This document shows, piece by piece, positions 8,297 through 16,504 of a DNA stretch of 64,000 nucleotides. The position numbers were made by a program, and so were the translations under genes. Origin of the DNA: Sulfurospirillum halorespirans DSM 13726 (lineage in GTDB: Bacteria > Campylobacterota > Campylobacteria > Campylobacterales > Sulfurospirillaceae); assembly GCF_001723605.1 (NCBI RefSeq), contig NZ_CP017111.1, positions 2,790,001 to 2,854,000 on the forward strand. The letters are read 5' to 3'. A model generated the notes under the pieces. The model had not been told where the DNA came from. It was given only the letters and a program-made list of their open reading frames with translations, and made no database searches. The number at the start of each line of letters is the position of its first letter. Position 1 is the first letter of the stretch.

Positions 8297-9022
8297 TTAC
8301 GATGCATCTTCTGCGCTATTTTCGATACCCATTTCATTATTGCTTAACACCATCGTTTCGCTCAAATAATGGATCATTTGCGTATCCAAGTCTAAATATC
8401 CATGGGTTATTTTGCCAATCGCTTTGTAGAAATCAACGTGTGAGCATTTTTGAATGTCGGCACAAAATTCGGGCATCCAATTGAGCAGATGGTGTTCTAA
8501 AAAATCTTTTTGTATCTGAAGTGACACAGCAGCCGCAGACCAATCATTTAAAACTATAGCCTCTTTGGCTTCATGGCATAAATACGCCATAAATTCCAGC
8601 TCAAGACCGATATGATCCTCAGGAATATCCAAAGCTTCATCTTTATCCAAACCTTTCTCACGGTAAATGGCAAGTACCTTATCTCTGGCATCTTGCATAA
8701 TGAGTCGCTCAGGACTGGTGTACACAGACTCATACGGATACGCAACCGTACCATCCGCAATGCCAGCACCTAAAAAAACAGCCGCATAGTCAACAGCAAG
8801 TTCTGTTAATATGTCTATTTTTGTTTGTTTAAAATAGTCCTCAAACAATTGGTATCCCTCTGCCAGTTCACTTTCACTGCCGCTACATTCTTTTGAAAAT
8901 TGCATGTGTGACATGTGATCTAACAATGTTTTGTCTACTTCGAGCTTGTATATCCGACCCAAAAATTGGTACATATTTTCGCGATTTTCCATTAAGGTTA
9001 TAGTTTCAGTTAATTGATTCAT
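8297..9022 (-). CDS. TorD/DmsD-family redox enzyme chaperone
   Basis: A 241-residue all-alpha protein placed between the anchor and the NapG-like gene. It shows the family pattern Y-E-S-V-Y-x-S and EDHIGLELEFMAYLC (the ExPDHxxxELxFM motif) in the middle. Such chaperones bind the Tat leader of the molybdoenzyme and hold it until the cofactor is loaded. Position in the operon supports service to the catalytic subunit at 10585-13284. The start has only a weak Shine-Dalgarno sequence. Confidence 0.82.
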   Translation of the reverse strand: MNQLTETITLMENRENMYQFLGRIYKLEVDKTLLDHMSHMQFSKECSGSESELAEGYQLFEDYFKQTKIDILTELAVDYAAVFLGAGIADGTVAYPYESVYTSPERLIMQDARDKVLAIYREKGLDKDEALDIPEDHIGLELEFMAYLCHEAKEAIVLNDWSAAAVSLQIQKDFLEHHLLNWMPEFCADIQKCSHVDFYKAIGKITHGYLDLDTQMIHYLSETMVLSNNEMGIENSAEDAS

Positions 9023-9101
9023 CTGTTATCCAATTTTAATAAAGTTATAAAGCGATGTTAAACGAATGAGAGAGGCTAAAACCTCTCTCATCATCCCTCA
9101 T

Positions 9102-9932
9102 TTAGAAAAACTGCCAAACCGTAGAGCCCAAATTAAACATCAGCACTCTAAAGGCGGCGGCTCCTATAAAAACACACACCAATCCAAGCGTTGCTGACAT
9201 TACGGGAGCGACACTCTCTTTCTTAAGCGTGGTTAAGCCAAAAGGGATCAAAAGCCCAATAATGACGATTCCACCCCAAAATAGAGCAGAAAATCCTCCC
9301 ATCAAAACCTGCGTGGCTGATCTACTGACATCACTGTAAGGGGCATTGGATAAGGCGACTAAATAAGCGACCATTAAAACAGCTTGAATAACCAATAATC
9401 CTTGCGTAAGCAATTTTAACTGAGTCACCAAATGCTCACTAGGGCTTACAACCAATATCCTATACGCAAAGCAGCCTAAAACAGCCGCTGAACCCAAATA
9501 AGCAAAAGGTAAAACCAGCGTATCCCACGCTGGACGAGAAGCCATAACATACGAATCCCCTACCGCAAACGCAAGGATCACCGCAGGAATGGCGCCGATC
9601 AATGTGATCAGTTTAAGATTTTGATGCGATGCATTGCGTTTGAGCGCAAAAATATATGCCAACACACAAATGCCTGTAATCGCAATCATAGAAGACTCAA
9701 TGAAAATACCAGAGGTTGGATGACTAAAGGCTCCAAAAATTCTCTCTGGATGACCTAAGTGTAATACACTGGATAAGCCACCAAGTGCTAATGCGACAAG
9801 CACTGCGATAGCGCCACGCCATCGTACTTGTGGATTGATACTAAACCATTCATTAATGGCTAATGCAACAAACAATCCACACCCTAAGTCAACAAACGAT
9901 GTAAAAAAGACTAATGACCATTCGCTACCCAT
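9102..9932 (-). CDS. DmsC-type membrane anchor subunit
   Basis: A 276-residue integral membrane protein with about eight hydrophobic helices. The DmsC hallmark LHLGHPERIFGAF lies near residue 57, and WDTLVLPFAYLGSAAVLGCF in the centre also fits. This family carries no heme; it oxidises menaquinol at a site near the inner face of the ferredoxin subunit. The ATG overlaps the ferredoxin gene by eight bases and has GGGAG upstream. The chain is slightly shorter than E. coli DmsC. Confidence 0.8.
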   Translation of the reverse strand: MGSEWSLVFFTSFVDLGCGLFVALAINEWFSINPQVRWRGAIAVLVALALGGLSSVLHLGHPERIFGAFSHPTSGIFIESSMIAITGICVLAYIFALKRNASHQNLKLITLIGAIPAVILAFAVGDSYVMASRPAWDTLVLPFAYLGSAAVLGCFAYRILVVSPSEHLVTQLKLLTQGLLVIQAVLMVAYLVALSNAPYSDVSRSATQVLMGGFSALFWGGIVIIGLLIPFGLTTLKKESVAPVMSATLGLVCVFIGAAAFRVLMFNLGSTVWQFF

Positions 9933-10563
9933 GTTGTTTATCTCCCTTTCGTCCAGATTGATTACTATTTCTCCACGTCTCTTTGGGTGGAGTTGCTTGC
10001 CATGTAGCTGTCTTGCGGTGCAAGATATATTTCACAGAAGGGTGGTTACCACTATCGGGTAAGGTATGAATATTATCACTTCCCGCTTCTCTTAATACTT
10101 GTGAAATATGACTGTTTGGATCCTCAATGTCTCCAAATGTTCGCGCTTTAGAACAACAGACTTTCACACAAGCAGGTTCTTCGCCAATGGCTTGAAGGTG
10201 TCCGCACAATGTGCATTTTTCAACAACTTTTTGAGCTTCATTGAAAGAACGTGCACCATAAGGACATGCCATCATGCAGTATTTACAGCCAATGCACAGC
10301 TCTTTATTCACAAGCACCGTACCATCAGCCGCTTTATATGCGGCACCTGTTGGACAGACCCCCACACACGGGGCGTCATAGCATTGTTGGCAGATGGTTG
10401 GCAGAAAATACTGTTCAATATCAGGGAACGTTCCTGTTGGTCCAATCGTCAACACTTTATTGTAATAAACACCTAGCGCAACGTCATTCTCCATCTTACA
10501 TGCAATTTCGCACGAGTAACAGCCGATGCAGCGGTCTAGGTCAATAACCATTGTATTTTTCAT
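9925..10563 (-). CDS. DmsB/PsrB-type four-cluster ferredoxin subunit
   Basis: A 212-residue electron-transfer subunit. It has four 4Fe-4S motifs in the standard order: CIGCYSCEIACK near 12, CQQCYDAPCVGVCPTGA near 58, CIGCKYCMMACPYGAR near 92, and CTLCGHLQAIGEEPACVKVC. It wires the membrane anchor to the molybdenum subunit. It has no signal of its own, so it is presumably co-exported with the Tat-signalled catalytic subunit. The ATG follows AAAGGAATTTACAT. Confidence 0.87.
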   Translation of the reverse strand: MKNTMVIDLDRCIGCYSCEIACKMENDVALGVYYNKVLTIGPTGTFPDIEQYFLPTICQQCYDAPCVGVCPTGAAYKAADGTVLVNKELCIGCKYCMMACPYGARSFNEAQKVVEKCTLCGHLQAIGEEPACVKVCCSKARTFGDIEDPNSHISQVLREAGSDNIHTLPDSGNHPSVKYILHRKTATWQATPPKETWRNSNQSGRKGDKQHG

Positions 10564-10584
10564 ATGTAAATTCCTTTGTTAAAG

Positions 10585-13284
10585 TTACAGAACCACAGTT
10601 TTGGTTGCATCCGTTGGCTCAGGAAGCCACGGTTTGAAATCTTCTGGTTTTTGCCAAATACCTTTTGGTGCGCTATCCGCTTTAGAAATCTTGACTTGAT
10701 AGCCACGCAACGTATACGTTCCAAACATGTCATTGTAAGGACCTGTGTATTTGGAGAGAACATTCACATTCATCTCTTTCCACCCTTTTGTAGGGCTATC
10801 AAGGGTTTCAGGATTCCAAAAACGCTCCATGTAAACCGTATTAGGTGGGATTCCCTCCGTGACACGTGCTTTGGCTTGTATCTTTCCACGAAGTGATTCA
10901 ACCCAAACCCAATCACCTTGTGCTACACCGTATTTTTTAGCCGCAATTGGGTTAACCCAAATCTCAGCTACAGGAAAAATCTCACGAAGAAATGGGCTAT
11001 TGCGCAATGTTCCGTGATGGTAGATTGGTAAACGTCCATTGGTCATTACCAGTGGGTACTCTTTTCCAGTTTCAGATTTTGGATTTTCAGGCGGCTCCAT
11101 GTAGTAGGGAAGCGGATCGTAATCTTTGGAAGATGGCGGAAGATCATACGTTGTCCAAGGACGACCTGTGCGACCAAGTGTAATAAAGCTCTCACCATAC
11201 ACTTCACATTTTTTAGAAGGTGTTCCAAAACCTTTTGGTTTCCCTGTTTTTGGATCAATCTCTTTATAAATGTAATAGCGTCTCCACTCATTATAAGGAA
11301 CATAATCAAAAGGAACTTTGGCTTTGTACTCTGACCATGTCATGCCAAAGTATTTACTCCAGCCATCCAATTGCTCTTCATAGGTGTTGTAGTAAGGAAG
11401 CTCAGGCGCTGTCTCTTTAGGATCAAAGGCTCGCTTACATGATTCATGTCCAAGCTCACCACATTTTTTCGCCAGTCTTGCCCAAAAGAAACTCTCATTA
11501 CAAGTCTCCCAAAGGTGCGTAACGGCTTGTCGTGCAAACATACGGTTGTGAGAACTGACAATAAAATCAGACTCTAACCATTCATTCATAGGAAGAAGAT
11601 AATCAGCATAAGCAGAGAATGACGTAGGATAGACAAAAGCATGAACGACTAAATCCAACTGTTTTAACCCTTCAATCCATTTAGCAGCGTCCGCAACCAC
11701 AGCAAGTTTATTGCCAGAACGCTCAATCCACGCATGAATGCCATAAGGTTTGCGTGTTGTCATCGCTTCCAACAAAGGACCAGGTTGTGCAACCCACCAC
11801 CTTAGCATTCCCTTATGCTCGATACCTCCCAAACGTTTGCGTAACTGCTCTTCTGGAAGGAATTTTTTCAACATCGTGGTACGAAGATCACCGATTCCAC
11901 CCCCAGCGTAACGTTGTAAAGCCGTACCTGGTTTTTCAACATTTCCCATAAGCATATCAAGTGCTGCTGTACACATAGGTGCTTGCGCCGAATTCACATT
12001 GTGATCGGTTGCAACCCCTAGCGCAATACTTGAAGGAGTGTTTTTGGCATAAAGATTGATCGCTTTTTCAATTTTATAAGCTTCCAAGCCACACTCTTCC
12101 GCTGCTTTTGCAATGGTAAACGGCTCTACACGCTCTTTGAGAAGGCTAAAACCTGTTTTACATGTAATACCATCAACGCTAAAAGCACCTTCTAACGCAG
12201 GATCTAAATTATCATCCCATGGATACGCAATTGGCTTAGCTGCATTGGTTTTTTTATCCCAAATAACAAAGGTATCTGCACGTCCACCGACCATAAGATC
12301 ACTCTCGCGAAGTAACATTTTTGTTTTGGTATTGACAAGGTAAGGAAGATTTGTCCATTTCATGACAAAATCAAGGTCATACAAGTTTTTTTCAATAATA
12401 TACTTGATCCATGCCATCATCAATGCGACATCAGTTCCTGGACGAATCGGCAACCAGATATCTGCCTTAGCCGCATCAGGTGTAAAACGTGGATCAATAA
12501 CAATGGTTTGAACACCACGCGCACGAAGTTCCACTAAAGCACGCCCTGCTTGAGAAGGTCCACTATACGATGGGTCTGTTCCCCACAACACGAATGTTTT
12601 CATCTTGATGTCGTTGTAAAAATAGGCTTCGATACAGTTAGAATCTCCTAAGCTTGTATTTCCAGCAGGTCCACCACCGTACATCATTTGATAAACCATT
12701 TGACGAGGCATATAACATTGTGAAGCTCCTGGTTCAAACCAATTGGGTGTGCCAAAAACATCGCAAAAACGACAACAGCTGAGGAAGTTTGGATTTCCGC
12801 CACCGCCAGTGCTTCCCATGACCGCTTCTGCACCATATTTTTCACGGATTTCCATCAATTTTTTAGCAATGTCATCCAATGCTTCATCCCAAGTGACACG
12901 CATCCATTTATTTTCACCACGAGCACCCATACGCTTCATTGGGTATTTATTGCGTTGAGGATGATACAGTGCTGTAATCCCAGATAAACCCTTAACACAT
13001 AAAGCGCCTTCACTTCTCTCAAAGTCAGGATCGCCTTCAAGCTTAATAACGCGACCATCTCTCACATGTGCTAAAACACCACAATCGGCAGTACAGCTAC
13101 GACAGTTCGTCTTCATAATTTTTGTTCCGGTACGTTCTTTGGTCATTGCAGTTTCACTGGCTGCATTCGCCCGTGGGACAAGCCCACCTGACCACGAACT
13201 GCTCAGCGCACCAAAGGCACCTATAACAGCAGTCGTCTTGAGAAAATCTCTTCTCCCGAGCGCTGGTTGTTCTATTTTTTCCAT
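10585..13284 (-). CDS. DMSO-reductase-family molybdopterin oxidoreductase, catalytic subunit
   Basis: An 899-residue periplasmic enzyme. The Tat leader is GRRDFLKTTAVIGAFGA (Arg 11 and 12). Four cysteines for the FS0 cluster lie at 61, 64, 68 and 96 (C-x2-C-x3-C-x27-C). The likely metal ligand region is EPGASQCYMPRQ with Cys190, where E. coli DmsA has Ser. MGD-binding segments follow (VLWGTDPSYSGPSQAGRAL, VIDPRFTPDAAKADIWLPIRPGTD, MTNGRLPIYHHGTLRN). A cysteine ligand is typical of polysulfide, thiosulfate, tetrathionate and arsenate reductases rather than DMSO reductase, so I do not name the substrate. Neighbours supply ferredoxin, anchor and chaperone. Confidence 0.85.
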   Translation of the reverse strand: MEKIEQPALGRRDFLKTTAVIGAFGALSSSWSGGLVPRANAASETAMTKERTGTKIMKTNCRSCTADCGVLAHVRDGRVIKLEGDPDFERSEGALCVKGLSGITALYHPQRNKYPMKRMGARGENKWMRVTWDEALDDIAKKLMEIREKYGAEAVMGSTGGGGNPNFLSCCRFCDVFGTPNWFEPGASQCYMPRQMVYQMMYGGGPAGNTSLGDSNCIEAYFYNDIKMKTFVLWGTDPSYSGPSQAGRALVELRARGVQTIVIDPRFTPDAAKADIWLPIRPGTDVALMMAWIKYIIEKNLYDLDFVMKWTNLPYLVNTKTKMLLRESDLMVGGRADTFVIWDKKTNAAKPIAYPWDDNLDPALEGAFSVDGITCKTGFSLLKERVEPFTIAKAAEECGLEAYKIEKAINLYAKNTPSSIALGVATDHNVNSAQAPMCTAALDMLMGNVEKPGTALQRYAGGGIGDLRTTMLKKFLPEEQLRKRLGGIEHKGMLRWWVAQPGPLLEAMTTRKPYGIHAWIERSGNKLAVVADAAKWIEGLKQLDLVVHAFVYPTSFSAYADYLLPMNEWLESDFIVSSHNRMFARQAVTHLWETCNESFFWARLAKKCGELGHESCKRAFDPKETAPELPYYNTYEEQLDGWSKYFGMTWSEYKAKVPFDYVPYNEWRRYYIYKEIDPKTGKPKGFGTPSKKCEVYGESFITLGRTGRPWTTYDLPPSSKDYDPLPYYMEPPENPKSETGKEYPLVMTNGRLPIYHHGTLRNSPFLREIFPVAEIWVNPIAAKKYGVAQGDWVWVESLRGKIQAKARVTEGIPPNTVYMERFWNPETLDSPTKGWKEMNVNVLSKYTGPYNDMFGTYTLRGYQVKISKADSAPKGIWQKPEDFKPWLPEPTDATKTVVL

Positions 13285-13309
13285 AAATTTCTCCTTATAG
13301 GGTCAATCA

Positions 13310-13924
13310 TTAGGAATGAAGATTGGCTGTATGCGTATACGATGATCCATTTTCGCTCACCGCGTTCATACCCATACGCGTCGTTTGCCATTTGTCTCTC
13401 CACTCCAAACCGCCGGCATTTTCAAGTGTCTCAATGAAATAGTTTGCATAAATTTTCGGACTTTCAAGAATTGGATTGCCTCGTAACATTACCTCAATTT
13501 CTGCTCTGGTTTTAGGAGAAGCACATGTGCCTAAAATTTGCCAATAGATGCTAACATAGGCAGGTTCTTGCATGAATAATGTGGCTATCTTATCGCCACT
13601 CTTTTCTTTATCAAGTACCGCCTTTCCTGCTATCGTCGTACGGAACATACGCTCTTTTCCTTCCCTACCCGCTAAAACCACTTCCTCTATTCCATCACAC
13701 GCAATCAACCATGAGAGCAATAGTGAAACAGGCTGCAAAGAACCCTTCATCTCAGGATAAGAGCATACTTCTTCAGCTATATCAACTGACGAGTGTGTTG
13801 CTTGGCAGAATGCAAGCATCTTATAAAGAACGGTCCTATAGGCAGGTTCGGAAACTATTCTTTGATGAATTTTTGCCATAGCTTCTTCTAAGCTTTGTAA
13901 CGAGACCTTTTGAGTCATATCCAT
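13310..13924 (-). CDS. Tandem winged-helix-like protein of unknown function, first gene of the reductase operon
   Basis: A 204-residue protein I do not recognise. It has an internal repeat: EPAYRTVLYKMLAFC (26-40) matches EPAYVSIYWQILGTC (120-134). Each is followed by a T/S-x-A-E-I-like helix and a Leu-rich helix, and ends near EEVV...FRTTIAG and GGLEW...TTRMG. Each half looks like a winged-helix unit, so it may be an operon regulator or a protein-binding scaffold; this is inference. I chose the ATG at 13924 because AAAGGA lies six bases upstream and because the copy at 4839 preserves the same start. Confidence 0.65.
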   Translation of the reverse strand: MDMTQKVSLQSLEEAMAKIHQRIVSEPAYRTVLYKMLAFCQATHSSVDIAEEVCSYPEMKGSLQPVSLLLSWLIACDGIEEVVLAGREGKERMFRTTIAGKAVLDKEKSGDKIATLFMQEPAYVSIYWQILGTCASPKTRAEIEVMLRGNPILESPKIYANYFIETLENAGGLEWRDKWQTTRMGMNAVSENGSSYTHTANLHS

Positions 13925-14006
13925 TTTCAATCCTTTACCTATCAAATCTAAATTCACCCTATTAACACGTTTACCCAAGAATCCTCTGGTCATAAGATTC
14001 TTTTAC

Positions 14007-14037
14007 AAACAGATACAATAATGGTATGTTTCTGTTT
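14007..14037. promoter_or_regulatory. Spaced dyad AAACAGA-N17-TCTGTTT, copy B
   Basis: Arms at 14007-14013 and 14031-14037, identical to copy A in both arms and spacing although the 17-base spacer has changed at several positions. Preservation of the arms suggests a binding site or an RNA stem. Confidence 0.55.
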
Positions 14038-14060
14038 AGATTTATCGATTCATCTGTGTC

Positions 14061-14090
14061 ATTATATGCTTCATTGCCACCTTTTGTCAA
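14061..14090 (-). promoter_or_regulatory. Sigma70 promoter of the reductase operon (copy B)
   Basis: On the minus strand TTGACA (14090-14085), 18-base spacer, TATAAT (14066-14061), giving a leader of about 130 bases before the ATG at 13924. The eight-kilobase operon down to 5688 has no other strong promoter that I noticed. Confidence 0.8.
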
Positions 14091-14439
14091 GACATATTTT
14101 ATTAATTTATTATTCTTTTAATATCTCTTATAGTTTGCTATGTCAATTTTTATATAAAAATAGATTACTTATTTTGTGAAATACTTCTCTAAAGTATTTA
14201 ATATTTAAAATTAATCATTTATTTTTAGTAATTTTCAACAATTTAGTGCTAGAATAACCGTAATATATAATTTTATATAATGATAATTCTGTTTTTGGAT
14301 TGCGTGCTAGAGAAGTATTTAAAATTATTAAAAGTTTGGTAAGATTGTTCAAGAGATCTTGTTTTTAAAGTGTTTTACATGTAATGTTTTATCATTAATG
14401 TTGTTGGCACGTTAAAGTGAACTGTATAGGGGAGTTATT

Positions 14440-15099
14440 ATGAGTAGAAAGCGTTCATCTTTTACGACTGAGTTTAAAACACAGGTTGTGCTTGAAGCAC
14501 TTAAAGGGGAACTAACCATTCCGCAATTAGCCACTAAATATGCTATTACATCTAAAAATATTCTCAATTGGAAACAACTTTTTTTAGACAATGCTACGCT
14601 TGCTTTTGAAGCGACTGACTCAACCAAATCGTCCAAAGCCGAACTTGCCAAGCTCAAAAAAGAGAATGAAAAACTCAACGCTAAACTCACGAATGTAGCT
14701 TCCCAAAGGGATGCGGCGATCACGAAACTTCAAGGACTCGATGTCGCTGTTAAAAAGAAGCTCATCGATACACACTACAGCAAGCTCTCGATTGCTAGGC
14801 AATGTGAAATTATCAATCTGAATCGCACTTCTCTTTATTATGCACCCAAACAAACCGATGACAAAGACGCAAAAATCATCAATCGAATTCAGGAAATTCA
14901 TACAACCATCTCCTCCGCTTACGGTTACCGTATGATGCATCAGCAACTGATTAAAGAGGGGTATCGTATTGGTGTCAATAAAGTACACAAGCTTATGAAG
15001 ATGATGAAACTACACGCCAAGCAGAAACAGGATGATCAAAACAAGATTCATCCCTATCTCTTACACGATCTTTCCCTTGCAAAACCAACTAAATTATAG
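14440..15099 (+). pseudogene. Truncated IS3-family transposase, OrfA fused in frame to the start of OrfB (copy B)
   Basis: 219 residues. The first 100 are OrfA with HTH (LTIPQLATKYAITSKNILNW) and coiled coil. The rest is the start of OrfB (SIARQCEIINLNRTSLYY, the HTH_21 region AYGYRMMHQQLIKEGYRIGVNKVHKLMKMMKL). It stops at DLSLAKPTKL, just before the point where IS3 transposases enter the W-x-T-D-I-T catalytic core. The DDE domain is absent, so it cannot transpose by itself. ATG after AGGGGAGTTATT. Confidence 0.8.
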
Positions 15100-15132
15100 T
15101 TTACATGTAAACCTGTACTGATCGCATAACGC

Positions 15133-15531
15133 CTAGCTAATCAATAAATAATCTAAGGCAATGATCTCACGCTGTTTTTTCTCTAACGTATGGCTTCGCG
15201 CATTCATCAACCTTCTGTTATGCGCGATCGATAAACTTTGCAATGTACGACACACCACATCTCGCTCCGTCGTAACTTTTTCAACCATAACTGTTAATTT
15301 TTTATTCTCTTTAACATACGTTTCAACCCTTCGTTTTAATGCTTTTTTCGATCTTTGCGTCTCAAATATCTCTGAAGCATTGGCTAAGAATTGTTGTTTC
15401 CACATCGAAAGATTTTCAACAGTTGTTCCATATTGGGTGGCAATCTCTATGAGGTTAGGTTTTCCGTGTAACAATTCAAGAACAATTTTTGTCTTTAGTT
15501 CAGTGCTAAAGGTTATGGGTGATTGATTCAT
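15133..15531 (-). pseudogene. Second truncated IS3-family transposase, convergent with the first
   Basis: 132 residues, starting MNQSPITFSTELKTKIVLELL. An OrfA-type HTH (NLIEIATQYGTTVENLSMWKQQFL) and a Lys-rich coiled coil are followed by the first OrfB residues (HNRRLMNARSHTLEKKQREIIALDY), where it ends. It belongs to a different IS3 lineage from the fragment at 14440, with only family-level similarity. The two broken 3' ends face each other 33 bases apart, with a TTACATGTAA in between. ATG follows AAAGGAGG. Confidence 0.75.
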
Positions 15532-15835
15532 AAATTCCTCCTTTATCCATTTGGAAATTATTCAATTACCCCAATCTTAACACTAAAGCATCCAATAAGC
15601 AGTAAATGGTTGGTAACAATTCAAAATAGTTACCTATTTGTATATTTTACGTTTATTTATGTTCTGGTAATTTGCGCTATCCTCTTTACGATCGGATAAA
15701 AATGCTCAAAATTCCTCTAAAATACTTTAATGTGGCATTTGAAAAATCGTCTTGTATTTTTGAGATGAATGATTTATTTTAAAAAAAATTGAATTTATTT
15801 TTTTAGTTTTATAACTTTAGAGGTATAATAAGCCC
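15532..15835. other. Gene-free AT-rich gap upstream of the two-component system
   Basis: About 300 bases with no supportable gene. The only clear element is TATAAT-like AGGTATAATAAGCCC just before the ATG at 15836, probably the -10 of the response-regulator promoter. Confidence 0.5.
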
Positions 15836-16504
15836 ATGATAAAAATTTTACTGATTGAAGATGATGTCGAATTAGCACGGCTCCTTCAACGCATACTTTT
15901 AACAGAAGAAGTCGAAACAGTGATGGCTTTTAATCCTGTTGATGGGTTAAAAATCCTTGAGCATGAGACATTTGATGCCCTTGTATTGGATCTTTCTCTA
16001 CCTCAAATTGATGGCTTAGATGTCTGTCGCACCGTGAGGGCATCGTTTCCAGATCTTCCCATTATTATCTCATCTGCAAGGTCAGATACCGTCGATAAAA
16101 TCATTGGTTTTGAATTAGGGGCAGATGACTATCTTCCAAAGCCTTATGAGCCAATAGAATTAGCTTTTAGATTACGCGCTATTTTACGAAGAGGCATTCA
16201 AGTAAAAACATCTTCGGAAGTTTTTAGTATTGATGAAAAACAACATGTTATCAAACGCAATAATCGTGAATTGAACCTCACAAAAGCTGAATATGATATT
16301 ATGGCTTTTATGCTTGACAAAGAAGGTTTTGTTATCTCACGTGAAGAGCTTTTGCTCAATATCAATTCGATTAAATTTCAAAGTGGACTTAAAAGTATTG
16401 ATGTTATTATTGGACGAATTCGTCAAAAAATAGGCGATGATCCCAAAAATCCTCATTCGATCCTCTCTGTCAGAGGGGTAGGGTATAAATTTATCAATGC
16501 GTAA
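15836..16504 (+). CDS. OmpR-family response regulator
   Basis: A 222-residue DNA-binding regulator. The receiver domain shows acidic DD near residues 9-10, the phosphoacceptor in LDLSLPQIDGL near 53, and the conserved Lys in ADDYLPKPYEP near 105. A winged-helix output domain ends with IDVIIGRIRQKIGDDPKNP and SVRGVGYKF. It overlaps its kinase by eight bases. Its place beside the reductase island suggests, but does not prove, control of that operon and the porin. In Campylobacterota the closest kind is the ArsR/RacR group. Confidence 0.9.
   Translation: MIKILLIEDDVELARLLQRILLTEEVETVMAFNPVDGLKILEHETFDALVLDLSLPQIDGLDVCRTVRASFPDLPIIISSARSDTVDKIIGFELGADDYLPKPYEPIELAFRLRAILRRGIQVKTSSEVFSIDEKQHVIKRNNRELNLTKAEYDIMAFMLDKEGFVISREELLLNINSIKFQSGLKSIDVIIGRIRQKIGDDPKNPHSILSVRGVGYKFINA

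Larger units (their letters stand above)
13882..14676. repeat. Direct repeat, copy B
   Basis: Partner of the block at 4795-5576, same orientation. Here the downstream gene is intact. The gene-free part 13925-14439 holds the promoter, the spaced dyad, an AT-rich stretch and one TTACATGTAA at 14375-14384; I see nothing else in it. Confidence 0.8.

Noticed and set aside
10585-13284. Calling the molybdoenzyme DmsA, TMAO reductase or polysulfide reductase
   Set aside because: The Cys ligand and the mixed gene set do not fit one characterised enzyme, so I left the substrate open.
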